This document shows, one piece after another, positions 1 through 5,335 of a stretch of 5,335 nucleotides of DNA. The stretch comes from Christensenella sp. UBA4626. GTDB taxonomy: Bacteria; Bacillota; Clostridia; Christensenellales; UBA1242. The DNA lies in contig DHNC01000014.1 in assembly GCA_002406115.1 (NCBI GenBank), positions 1 through 5,335 of the forward strand, read 5' to 3'. The position numbers and the translations under genes were made by a program. Numbering within the stretch: the first letter of the stretch is position 1; each line of letters starts with the position of its first letter. A model generated the notes under the pieces. That model had not been told where the DNA came from. It did no database searches and saw only the letters and a program-made list of their open reading frames with translations.

Positions 1-416
1 TCAATGCCATTTTCATCTAGTGGTTCATACTTCCAACCTTGCGAGTAAGAATTTAGGTTTATTGGGCTTTGTTTATTGATTAGTTTAGTGATGAAATTTA
101 GCAGTGCTTGATTTATTCTCACATTTGCATTTGTGTCCACAAAGTCCATTTTTTGGTTTGCAGATATGGTCGTAAGTTTGTCGTTTATTTCTTGCAAGTT
201 CTTTCTAATCTCACTGAAATTTATGCTTTGGTTTAGTGTATTATCTCCAAGCATTTTATCAGCGCCGAGCAAGGCAAAATATTTTATAGCGTCATTTAGG
301 CTATCAAACTTGTCCTTAAACTTTTCAAGTGCTCGTTTAAAAATCTCATACTCATCTTGATTGTAAACTCTTATCATATATTGAGTTTTCAAATCTTTTG
401 TTTTAATTCTAGCCAT
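1..416 (-). CDS. Ribbon-helix-helix-like protein, 5' part only (C-terminus off the left edge)
   Basis: The frame is open from an ATG at 416 to the window edge, giving 138 residues with no stop. The start is set by an AGGAGG at 422-427, five bases upstream. The N-terminus begins MARIKTKDLKTQYMIRVY and has the predicted layout of a ribbon-helix-helix DNA-binding domain: a basic strand at residues 11-18, a helix at 20-34 and a second helix at 39-56 (SLNDAIKYFALLGADKML). Residues about 60-138 are polar and probably helical, with no motif I recognise. RHH proteins of this size commonly act as repressors, partition proteins or relaxosome accessories on plasmids and integrative elements, but the fold is my inference from pattern, not a match. 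The stop codon of the small upstream gene (426-428) overlaps this gene's ribosome binding site, so the two probably share a transcript. No clear promoter is visible upstream. Confidence 0.8.
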   Translation of the reverse strand, partial: MARIKTKDLKTQYMIRVYNQDEYEIFKRALEKFKDKFDSLNDAIKYFALLGADKMLGDNTLNQSINFSEIRKNLQEINDKLTTISANQKMDFVDTNANVRINQALLNFITKLINKQSPINLNSYSQGWKYEPLDENGI

Positions 417-425
417 TTTAGCCTC

Positions 426-591
426 CTAATTATTTTCTAGTCTTTCTATGTAGTAGGAAATTTCGCAAAAGGGCAAATCTCGTTTGCACATTTTGAGATA
501 TTTCCGCCCGTACCAAAAATTCGTAGAATTTTTATATCTCTTTCTATTTCTAATTAAAGGGGCAATGATTTTTTTTTGTTTGCTTTTACAT
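426..591 (-). pseudogene. Small basic protein, 54 aa if one base is removed after the start codon
   Basis: A strong AAAGGAGG (601-608) lies nine bases before an ATG at 589-591, but the next codon is TAA (586-588). Dropping one base, for example the T at 588, opens a frame that runs to a TAG at 426-428. The restored product begins MKSKQKKIIAPLIRNRKR and ends with FCEISYYIERLENN. It is very basic in its first half and has two cysteines (residues 35 and 42). The well-placed binding site, 54 open codons, and a stop that overlaps the next gene's AGGAGG all favour a real gene that has lost its frame. The only intact in-frame ATG is internal (489-491) and would give 21 residues. I do not recognise the family. 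Alternatives are that the open frame is chance on an A-rich strand, or that the extra base is a sequence error. Confidence 0.5.
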
Positions 592-628
592 TCTTAAAAT
601 CCTCCTTTTGTTTGAATTTACTTATACG

Positions 629-664
629 AAAAAATACCTATCAGGGTAATAGGCGATATTTCAT
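629..664 (-). promoter_or_regulatory. Possible leader peptide overlapping a hairpin with a U-tract
   Basis: On the minus strand an ATG at 662-664 opens a seven-codon frame, MKYRLLP, ending in TGA (641-643). Its 3' part overlaps a hairpin with a five-base-pair stem, CCTAT (637-641 on the plus strand) against ATAGG (649-653), and a seven-base loop. Two bases later on the minus strand comes a run of six T. A short peptide across a weak terminator just upstream of a gene (AAAGGAGG at 601-608) is the arrangement of a translation-coupled attenuator. The stem is short and the binding site before the ATG is poor (AAAGAG), so this is a weak call. Confidence 0.2.
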
Positions 665-730
665 TTTATCTCTTTCTACTAAATCTCTAACAAGAAAAAA
701 CTAAATCAAACTTGCGACTTCTCAACCGAA

Positions 731-762
731 TTTCTTTCTTTATCAAATTTTCTTTCTTTATC
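731..762. repeat. Tandem 14-base direct repeat, 18-base period
   Basis: TTTCTTTCTTTATC occurs at 731-744 and again at 749-762. The separation is 18 bases start to start. On the minus strand the unit reads GATAAAGAAAGAAA. In one open minus-strand frame it would encode DKER twice, but that frame has no convincing start. Confidence 0.6.
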
Positions 763-917
763 TAACAAAGCAAGAAAAATATATATTTTAATATTTATTG
801 TATATACAAGTATGGGCAACCATTTTTTCTTTGTTATATATAAAATTGGGTTTTCGGATTTGTTGGTTGGAAACGCAAAGTTAGTATCTTTTTTTATTTG
901 TTAGAAATTATTTTCTT

Positions 918-963
918 TCTACAAAAACAAAAAATACAATGCGGGAACAAAACATTGTATTTT
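918..963 (-). terminator. Intrinsic terminator, minus strand
   Basis: AAAATACAATG (931-941) and CATTGTATTTT (953-963) form a perfect 11-base-pair stem around an 11-base loop. Read on the minus strand, the stem runs into further T residues (TTTTTTGTTTTTG), as expected of a terminator for leftward transcription. The stem is AT-rich with only two G-C pairs, so it may be weak or a back-up to the terminator at 1048-1100. Confidence 0.5.
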
Positions 964-1041
964 CCTACACCTATATAGGTTTTTCGGCTGTTTTTGCACT
1001 CATCTTTTTGATTTTTCTTGTTAGGTTTAATGATTTTTACA

Positions 1042-1100
1042 ATAAAAAAAGTCCAAACAATATGCCTAAACTCCTTTATTTATCGCATATTTTGAACTTT
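1042..1100 (-). terminator. Terminator of the winged-helix gene
   Basis: On the minus strand, 59 bases after the stop of the 299-aa gene, AAAGTTCAAAATATGC (1100-1085) pairs with the 18-base arm at 1065-1048. The RNA stem has 16 pairs, including one G-U, with a two-base bulge and a 19-base loop. It is followed by a T-tract (CTTTTTTTAT). The one irregular pair is a G-U wobble only in minus-strand RNA, which supports use in that direction. Confidence 0.65.
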
Positions 1101-1158
1101 TCAAAAATTTTTTGAAAAAAATTTTATTTTTTTATAAAAAAGCATACATTTTCAAGGA

Positions 1159-2058
1159 TTATTTCACCCCTAAAACTCTCATCGCTTGATGTATTCCTTT
1201 GTTAATGTAATACTTCTTAATTCGTCTTGGGGCAACTTTCAAACTAATCCATTTTGAGAATGTTCTAGTTGGATACATTTCATCTAAAATGGTTAGTGTA
1301 AAGAAATATTTATTTCTATATTTGCGATTTCTTTTTTCATCTTCATCATAGTATTCCCCATGAGTTAAATAATCACAAATAACACCCATATACTTACCAT
1401 TTACTTTTTGCTTGAAATATTCTTTGGATAACTCTTCTGTAATTTTTTCTTGATTTTGTTTATCGGTTAAAAGTTTTTCATGCAGAAAAAAGTCATAATC
1501 ATCAATTTTAACTTTATTCTTTCTTTCATCATTGGGATAACAACCCATTTCAACACAAACATAATAATTATTATCTTGTTTTGCAACAAAGATTGGCATA
1601 ATTGATTTATCGCCACCATAGGCAAGTTCTTTTTGTTTTTCAGGGTGGACTATGTATGAGTTTTTTGTTTGTCTACCTTTGAAAGTTTTGTTTATTTGTC
1701 TTTCAATGTAGCCATTATCTATCAAAAATTTCAAATCACTTTGTATTGTTCTTTCAGTTACTGCAAATTTCCACGCCAAATCTCTAACAAAAACCTTTTT
1801 ACCATTCAAATATTTGAGATATGCAAATAATTTTTCTCTACGCAAATCTCTTGTGAAAACGCACTTAATTTGTGCTTCTTCATCTTCAAAATAATCTCTA
1901 TCATAATAAAGCCTTACGCCACGCTTGCCTTTAAGATACGAGCGTCTTTGAGCTTTTATATATTTTATTCGTTCTTCTCTCTCCAATTGTTTGCGTTTTT
2001 CTATATTCTCTCTATCAACAGGGTTGCGATAATCCAAACCATCATCATAATACCACAT
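1159..2058 (-). CDS. Winged-helix DNA-binding protein, 299 aa, family unknown
   Basis: This is an intact frame from ATG (2058) to TAA. The start has an AAGG about 11 bases upstream and follows an extended -10 promoter, which supports it although the binding site is modest. Residues about 15-48 are highly charged and helical (ENIEKRKQLEREERIKYIKA). Residues about 73-137 look like a DeoR/HTH_11-type winged helix: a first helix at 73-84, a second at 91-98 (VRDLAWKF), a recognition helix at 101-116 (TERTIQSDLKFLIDNGY) and a basic wing ending near 137. The remaining 160 residues are rich in Lys, Tyr and Asp and end with a basic segment (KVAPRRIKKYYINKG). I do not recognise that part. Such a protein could be a transcriptional regulator or a replication initiator of a plasmid-like element. 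The large uncharacterised C-terminal domain argues against a simple DeoR repressor, whose effector domain would be a sugar-binding fold. No catalytic motif is visible. Confidence 0.88.
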   Translation of the reverse strand: MWYYDDGLDYRNPVDRENIEKRKQLEREERIKYIKAQRRSYLKGKRGVRLYYDRDYFEDEEAQIKCVFTRDLRREKLFAYLKYLNGKKVFVRDLAWKFAVTERTIQSDLKFLIDNGYIERQINKTFKGRQTKNSYIVHPEKQKELAYGGDKSIMPIFVAKQDNNYYVCVEMGCYPNDERKNKVKIDDYDFFLHEKLLTDKQNQEKITEELSKEYFKQKVNGKYMGVICDYLTHGEYYDEDEKRNRKYRNKYFFTLTILDEMYPTRTFSKWISLKVAPRRIKKYYINKGIHQAMRVLGVK

Positions 2059-2079
2059 AATCTCTATTACCTTATGGAT

Positions 2080-2088
2080 AGTATAACA
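2080..2088 (-). promoter_or_regulatory. Extended -10 promoter for the winged-helix gene
   Basis: The minus strand reads TGTTATACT, a TGn extension plus a -10 hexamer one base from TATAAT. It lies 22 bases before the ATG at 2058, leaving a short leader. The -35 position is AT-only and does not match well. Confidence 0.55.
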
Positions 2089-2136
2089 TATATTTCTAAT
2101 TCAATAAATAATAATAAGCATTTAATCATTTTTTGA

Positions 2137-2181
2137 TAAAAAAATCCCTTTACGATTTTAATCATAAAAGGATATTTTTTT
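2137..2181. terminator. Bidirectional hairpin terminator
   Basis: ATCC (2144-2147) pairs with GGAT (2170-2173). Inner pairs TTTA/TAAA and GATT/AATC extend the stem with two mismatches. A run of seven A (2138-2144) and a run of seven T (2175-2181) flank it, so it can work in either direction. Its main job is probably to end the small minus-strand gene whose stop is at 2202, 21 bases before the run of seven T. Confidence 0.6.
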
Positions 2182-2201
2182 ACTTAGTAATTTTAATAAA
2201 A

Positions 2202-2421
2202 CTAATGTGAATTTCTTCCATCAAAAGTAGAGCAAGCATTTGTTCTAGCCCAAATAGGGTTATCACCAGACTCCAATTGAATATCACTCTTTAATAAACC
2301 ATAAGCAGACATCATTGCTCTTTCTGCTGCGTACTTATTGTTTTACATAGTGCAATAATTCAATTGCGACATTTTGTCCGCTTCTGTTAATAAGGTAGAA
2401 TGTTGACATTTCACTTGGCAT
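2202..2421 (-). pseudogene. Small hypothetical protein broken by a one-base insertion (72 aa if restored)
   Basis: The ATG at 2419-2421 has an ideal AAAGGAGG nine bases upstream (2431-2438). The zero frame gives 28 residues starting MPSEMSTFYLINRSGQ and stops at TAA (2335-2337). The next frame continues immediately as NKYAAERAMMSAYGLLKSD and then GDNPIWARTNACSTFDGRNS, ending at TAG (2202-2204). A terminator follows 21 bases later. Removing one A from the AAAA in GTAAAACAATAAG gives VNNKYAAERAMM and a single 72-residue protein. The joined product is polar, with one Cys and no signal peptide or membrane segment. I do not recognise it. Both halves read as coding sequence, and the gene has its own promoter and terminator, so a real gene with one extra base is much likelier than chance. 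It is divergent from the membrane protein at 2544. Confidence 0.75.
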
Positions 2422-2449
2422 TTTTGTTTTCCTCCTTTTATTTTAAATT

Positions 2450-2458
2450 TATATAACA
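2450..2458 (-). promoter_or_regulatory. Likely promoter of the small broken gene
   Basis: The minus strand reads TGTTATATA, an extended -10, at 2458-2450, 28 bases before the ATG at 2421. No good -35 is seen. It sits back to back with the rightward promoter at 2485-2513. Confidence 0.4.
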
Positions 2459-2484
2459 GATTGTATTTATGAAAATAAATTTTA

Positions 2485-2513
2485 TTGTGATTTTTCATTT
2501 AATATGATATAAT
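2485..2513 (+). promoter_or_regulatory. Promoter of the three-segment membrane protein gene
   Basis: TTGTGA (2485-2490) and a perfect TATAAT (2508-2513) are 17 bases apart, and a TG at 2505-2506 makes an extended -10. Transcription should start near 2520, giving a leader of about 24 bases. This is the clearest promoter in the window. Confidence 0.8.
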
Positions 2514-2543
2514 TTATTCATAACATTACATAAAGGAGTAATT

Positions 2544-2963
2544 ATGAAATTTTTTAGAGGTTTAAAGGCAACATTTGAAGCTATCGGAAAACTTTGGAGA
2601 ATAGAAAGAAAAAGAGATACCGAAATCAATCGCAATCCAACAGAAGAAGAATTAAAAGATAACAAAAAAGGGAAATTATCTATTGTTGTAACTATTGTAA
2701 GCACCATTGTTTATTTGATTGCATTCATATTGGTTGCTAGTTCATGGCAGGTAAATATTGGCTTGGGTATTTTTGTTTTAGTTTTGGTTTTGATTTTTAC
2801 ACCTTCAATTCAAATAAAAGCAATCAATTTAGCCAAACAACAAAGAAAAATCAATGGGAAAGGCACTACAGCATTGATTCTTGCAAATGTTTTACCAACC
2901 ATTGCATTGGTTGGTGGTGTGCTATTCTTTGCATTAGGTGGAATGCATATTTTCTTTAAATAA
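2544..2963 (+). CDS. Small integral membrane protein, three predicted membrane segments, 139 aa
   Basis: An AAAGGAG at 2532-2538 lies five bases before the ATG, and a consensus promoter stands upstream, so the start is secure. Residues 1-44 are charged and hydrophilic (WRIERKRDTEINRNPTEEE). Membrane segments are predicted at about 45-66 (LSIVVTIVSTIVYLIAFILV), 70-89 (VNIGLGIFVLVLVLIF) and 109-137 (LILANVLPTIALVGGVLFFA). The positive N-terminus and the positive loop at 92-107 (KAINLAKQQRKINGKG) place both in the cytoplasm, so the C-terminus would face outside. I see no enzyme or transporter motif and do not recognise the family. It stands alone between a divergent neighbour and a strong terminator, the only complete plus-strand gene here. 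Possible roles such as stress response, immunity or envelope function are guesses. Confidence 0.9.
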   Translation: MKFFRGLKATFEAIGKLWRIERKRDTEINRNPTEEELKDNKKGKLSIVVTIVSTIVYLIAFILVASSWQVNIGLGIFVLVLVLIFTPSIQIKAINLAKQQRKINGKGTTALILANVLPTIALVGGVLFFALGGMHIFFK

Positions 2964-2972
2964 GAAAACAAA

Positions 2973-3012
2973 GCAAAAAAAATACAACCTTGCTCGGTTG
3001 TATTTTTTTTGC
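2973..3012. terminator. Strong bidirectional terminator between convergent genes
   Basis: GCAAAAAAAATACAACC (2973-2989) and its exact complement at 2996-3012 form a 17-base-pair perfect stem with a TTGCTC loop. The eight A on one side and eight T on the other provide a U-tract in both directions. It ends the membrane protein gene, whose stop is nine bases upstream, and the lipoprotein gene, whose stop lies 24 bases away on the other strand. Confidence 0.92.
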
Positions 3013-3035
3013 TCTCATAAAGAGTTGTTGTATTG

Positions 3036-5106
3036 TTAGTTATTCTTATATATTTGAACAAGTAAATATTGTTCAAAATTATTCCAGTTGTCATCATTAG
3101 AAACAGAAATTTTTATAACTAAATTATAATAATCATCTGTGTTTCCAACGGTTGAGTCTGTTGTTAAAATAAACTTTTTATAACTTGAATTTTTACCTTC
3201 TATTGGTTCAAATCTTCCAGTAATATTGCTTGTAACATCGTTATTGTATTTATCTTTATAAGTTCCAACTGCCATTGCTTCCCAAACAAAATTTACATCT
3301 TTGTAACTATCATATTCTCCAAATTTTAATTCAACAGTATTATCTGTATTGAATTTAATTTGTTCGCCAACGTTTGAAGAATAACAATATTGTTCAGTAA
3401 TATCTCCTTTAGAAATTGTCCAACTATATTCAATATATCCTTCATTTTCGCCCGTTTTATCGTGTTTTGTGATTGTTATATTACTATTAGAATGAGTTAA
3501 ATTTTCATTATTATAATATAAATTTGGATTAATATAACATCTTATAAAATAACTACCAACAGCTGAAGAACAAACATAATAGTTTACATTGTCTTCTTGT
3601 TTTTCAAATTTAGCATTAGTATAAATACAATAAGCTCTATTCGCTTTTGTGTCCGTCAAGTATTGTGCAAGTTCTGTTTGCGTTGCGTCATAAGGAATCA
3701 ATGCATAATTTGATACATCTAGTTCGAATTTCATTTTTTCAGGATTACCACTAGAATCGGTTGAATACTTAAAGTCGGTCAACTCGTTATAAATAGTTAA
3801 CGTAGGCGCTGAACATGCAGTTCTGTGAAGAATAATTGTAATATCAAATTCTTCAGATTCAGCATAAACTTTTTCATACCAATTTTCATCTCCTTTAGGC
3901 ACAAACTTAACCTTGGTTGTTATTGTGTTTGTTTCACCTTTAGAGCTATCAAAGTTATATGTTTTAGGATTGACTTCTGCAAGGGTGCCATAAATAGCAA
4001 TTCTATCATCAATTTCGCCAGACAATGTAAAATCCCACTCGGAATCTTCAAAATTATGCCATATAAATGTTTCTCTTGTTAATTTGTTATCATTTACTAA
4101 ATTATTATTTTCGTCTTTAAGGTCAGAATTGAAAAGTAATGATAGTTTACCATTTATTTTTGAATTACCGAAAAGTGAATAACCATTACCATTTGATATG
4201 CCATGCAACATTTCATCAAGAGTGACACCTTTACAAAAATCTTGGATAAAGGTGAAATCAATCTTAAAATTTTCTGCAGTTGCAACGATTGGTGATCTTT
4301 TTACAACAAGAGTTTGATAATCAGAATATGATTTAAGGTAATTTCCTTGTTCTTTTATTTCAGCAAAAATCAAATATTTGCCTGGTTTAATATTTTCTAA
4401 AATTGATATTTCATTTGATAATTCACCGACATGATAATTTTCAGAATCAACAATTTCGTTTGGTTTTGGCAAAGCGTCAATTTCTTCTTGTGTTAGTGAA
4501 GAAATGTCATAAGCATAGTATGTTGAATCCTCTAAAATACAAATTTTCTCAACCTTACTATTATCTAATGGAGTATTGCCATTTAAAACGCTATAGTCGA
4601 TACCTTTAAACTTTGTTCCATAGTAAATTTGATTTTTACCAATATTTCCCACTCTACTTGTAACATTTAAAGTGTAGTTGCTATTATCGTTTACTTTTCG
4701 AACATCGATATTAACTGGGAAAGAATTGTCTTTATAATTTAAAGTTAACCTCCAAAAAGCCAGCTGTAAGATTTGAATCCTCACACATTTGAGTGTATTC
4801 TTCAAAAGTTTTAGTAACTCTACTTTCCTCGGAACCATCAGCCGTAAAACTTACGGTTATTTGAACATTAGACAATTCAACATTTTCATCAGAGCCATCT
4901 GAATAATATGCTTTTATTTTTATATTGTCAAGTCCAGTAGTATTACCAAAATCTCTGGTCTCGTAAATTGATGCTGAATATTCACCATCAACCAAAGATA
5001 CTTGAATGTAATTTAACTTTTTATCATTTCCACAGGCACTTAACAAAAATATGCAAGGAATAATTAAGCAAAAAGCAAAAATAAAACTCAATAATTTCTT
5101 TTTCAA
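3036..5106 (-). pseudogene. Secreted lipoprotein with Ig-like repeats, broken by one extra base (689 aa if restored)
   Basis: The first piece starts at a TTG (5104-5106) behind AAGGGGG and runs 124 codons to a TAA at 4732-4734. The second piece continues in the next frame from about 4742 to a TAA at 3036. Reading TTTAAA at 4738-4743 with one base fewer joins FLEVNF to NYKDNSFPVNIDVRK, giving one 689-residue protein. It opens with a lipoprotein signal (MKKKLLSFIFAFCLIIPC, lipobox LSAC, lipidated Cys25), so it should be anchored outside the cell membrane. Residues about 33-140 resemble a bacterial Ig-like domain of the Big_3 type (GLDNIKIKAYYSDGSDENV, then a closing strand NIDV). Later stretches are beta-rich and suggest more Ig-like repeats, for example around residues 144-272 (GKYLIFAEIKEQGNYLKS), 400-426 (KFVPKGDENWYEKVY) and the C-terminus. 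There is no enzymatic motif, sortase signal or membrane anchor at the C-terminus. A surface adhesion or scaffold role is inferred. A start at 4838 for the second piece would produce an out-of-frame, unnatural N-terminus. Confidence 0.85.
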
Positions 5107-5130
5107 TTTATTTTCCCCCTTAAAATTGAA
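5102..5130 (-). promoter_or_regulatory. Hairpin over the lipoprotein ribosome binding site and UUG start
   Basis: TTCAATTT (5102-5109) and AAATTGAA (5123-5130) are exact complements separated by 13 bases. In the minus-strand mRNA they form an eight-base-pair stem whose loop holds the AAGGGGG ribosome binding site and whose 3' arm contains the UUG start. With the weak start codon, this may hold translation down or make it depend on temperature or a trans-acting factor. Confidence 0.4.
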
Positions 5131-5141
5131 TTTCTATTTTT

Positions 5142-5150
5142 ATTATAGCA
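5142..5150 (-). promoter_or_regulatory. Extended -10 promoter of the lipoprotein gene
   Basis: The minus strand reads TGCTATAAT, a perfect extended -10, at 5150-5142, 36 bases before the TTG start. No good -35 is found at 16-18 bases. The leader would be about 29 bases and would include the hairpin at 5102-5130. Confidence 0.65.
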
Positions 5151-5243
5151 TATATTTTAAGAAATCTTATACAAAATTTTAATTTTTTCAAAAATATTTT
5201 TGTTTAATATTATATTCATAAATATATACAATTTCTCACAAAT

Positions 5244-5283
5244 AAAAAATAGCATTAGGCTTTGTTCCTAGTGCTATTTTTTT
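5244..5283 (-). terminator. Terminator of the gene entering from the right edge
   Basis: A 16-base arm at 5244-5259 (AAAAAATAGCATTAGG) pairs with 5267-5282 (CCTAGTGCTATTTTTT), with one T-G position and a seven-base loop. A and T runs flank both sides, so either direction is possible. It lies 21 bases after a minus-strand stop at 5304 and most likely ends that gene. Confidence 0.75.
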
Positions 5284-5303
5284 CAATTATATACATTTAT
5301 TTT

Positions 5304-5335
5304 TTATTTATCTTCATCAGATTTTATTTCAAGTA
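5304..5335 (-). CDS. 3' end of a gene entering from the right edge
   Basis: One minus-strand frame from the edge is open and ends LEIKSDEDK with TAA at 5304-5306. A charged tail of this kind, followed 21 bases later by a good terminator, suggests the end of a real gene. Ten codons are too few to say more. Confidence 0.45.
   Translation of the reverse strand, partial: LEIKSDEDK

Larger units (their letters stand above)
687..1024. repeat. 13-base inverted repeat and dispersed CTAACAA motifs
   Basis: CTAACAAGAAAAA at 687-699 is repeated as its exact reverse complement at 1012-1024. Two further copies of the core lie between them: TCTAACAA at 761-768 and its complement TTGTTAGA at 898-905. The set is two copies pointing right on the left side and two pointing left on the right side. 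Such symmetry is seen at operators, replication control regions and element ends. The motif is AT-rich and short, so chance is not excluded. Confidence 0.35.
592..1158. other. Gene-poor T-rich spacer with repeats and terminators
   Basis: I find no intact gene with a start codon and ribosome binding site here on either strand. The plus strand is T-rich with long T and A runs. It contains a possible short leader with a hairpin (629-664), a tandem 14-base repeat (731-762), a 12-base palindrome TTGTATATACAA (798-809), a terminator-like hairpin (931-963), a palindrome ACCTATATAGGT (969-980), and the terminator of the winged-helix gene (1048-1100). Two long minus-strand stretches have no stop but also no usable start (roughly 1076-901 and 900-697). 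They may be chance on the A-rich strand or remnants of small genes. Confidence 0.6.

Noticed and set aside
495..540. Nested inverted repeat (GAGATAT/ATATCTC around AAAAATTC-GTA-GAATTTTT) followed on the minus strand by GGTACGGGCG, which resembles the RSF1010-type oriT nick region GGTAAGTGCG (8 of 10)
   Set aside because: It lies inside the open frame of the 54-aa gene, the nick-proximal bases do not match fully, and no relaxase is visible in the window. It would be worth revisiting if a MOB-Q relaxase lies to the left.
697..900. Stop-free minus-strand frame including KKKWLPILVYTINIKIYIF and LLDKERKFDKERNSVEK
   Set aside because: It has no ATG or GTG, only a TTG without a ribosome binding site, and the charged part comes from the purine-rich tandem repeat. 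It is probably chance on an A-rich strand.
898..1076. Stop-free minus-strand frame including KNSRKTYIGVGKYNVLFPHC
   Set aside because: There is no usable start, and the frame runs across two terminator-like hairpins with T-tracts. The AAAGGAG near 1074 lies in the loop of the winged-helix gene's terminator.
1870..2136. 88-codon plus-strand frame opposite the winged-helix gene
   Set aside because: It is a shadow of the minus-strand coding sequence, with no ribosome binding site. Its hydrophobicity reflects the complement of Lys-rich codons.
4738..4743. TTTAAA as a programmed -1 slippery site in the lipoprotein gene
   Set aside because: The shift needed is +1 (or -2), not -1, and no downstream pseudoknot or stem is evident.
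1..5335. CRISPR arrays, tRNA or rRNA genes, transposases, integrases
   Set aside because: I found no regularly spaced repeats, no tRNA-like cloverleaf and no recombinase motif in the readable frames.

Overview
The window is strongly AT-rich and has the features of a low-GC Firmicutes-type bacterium: AGGAGG-class ribosome binding sites, extended -10 promoters (TGnTATAAT), U-tract intrinsic terminators, and a Gram-positive style lipoprotein with Ig-like domains. An anaerobic gut Clostridia or Christensenellales-like genome would fit, but that is an inference from style. UGG encodes Trp and UAA is the usual stop, so nothing suggests an alternative genetic code.

Layout, left to right. (1) 1-591, minus strand: the start of a gene with a ribbon-helix-helix-like N-terminus that runs off the left edge. 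A small basic protein gene lies directly upstream of it and is broken at its start codon (AUG followed at once by UAA). (2) About 592-1158: a T-rich stretch with no convincing intact gene. It holds two minus-strand terminators, inverted and direct repeats, and a possible leader peptide with a hairpin. (3) 1159-2058, minus: an intact 299-aa winged-helix DNA-binding protein of unknown family, possibly the regulator or replication protein of a mobile element. (4) 2202-2421, minus: a small 72-aa protein gene broken by one extra base. (5) 2544-2963, plus: an intact 139-aa protein with three membrane segments, divergent from the previous gene and with a very clear promoter. (6) 3036-5106, minus: a 689-residue secreted lipoprotein with Ig-like repeats and a UUG start, broken by one extra base about 365 nt into the gene. 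(7) Right edge: the last codons of another minus-strand gene with its own terminator.

The main result is that three of the seven coding units each carry exactly one surplus nucleotide, and in each the zero frame meets a UAA 0-2 codons after the indel site. Removing one base restores a natural protein of 54, 72 or 689 residues. This could be assembly error, gene decay in an accessory region, or (less likely) recoding. Raw reads or homologues would decide. Genes in groups 4-7 are each bounded by their own promoter and terminator and look independent. The left part (1-2058) looks like accessory or mobile-element DNA, though no relaxase, integrase or transposase is visible.
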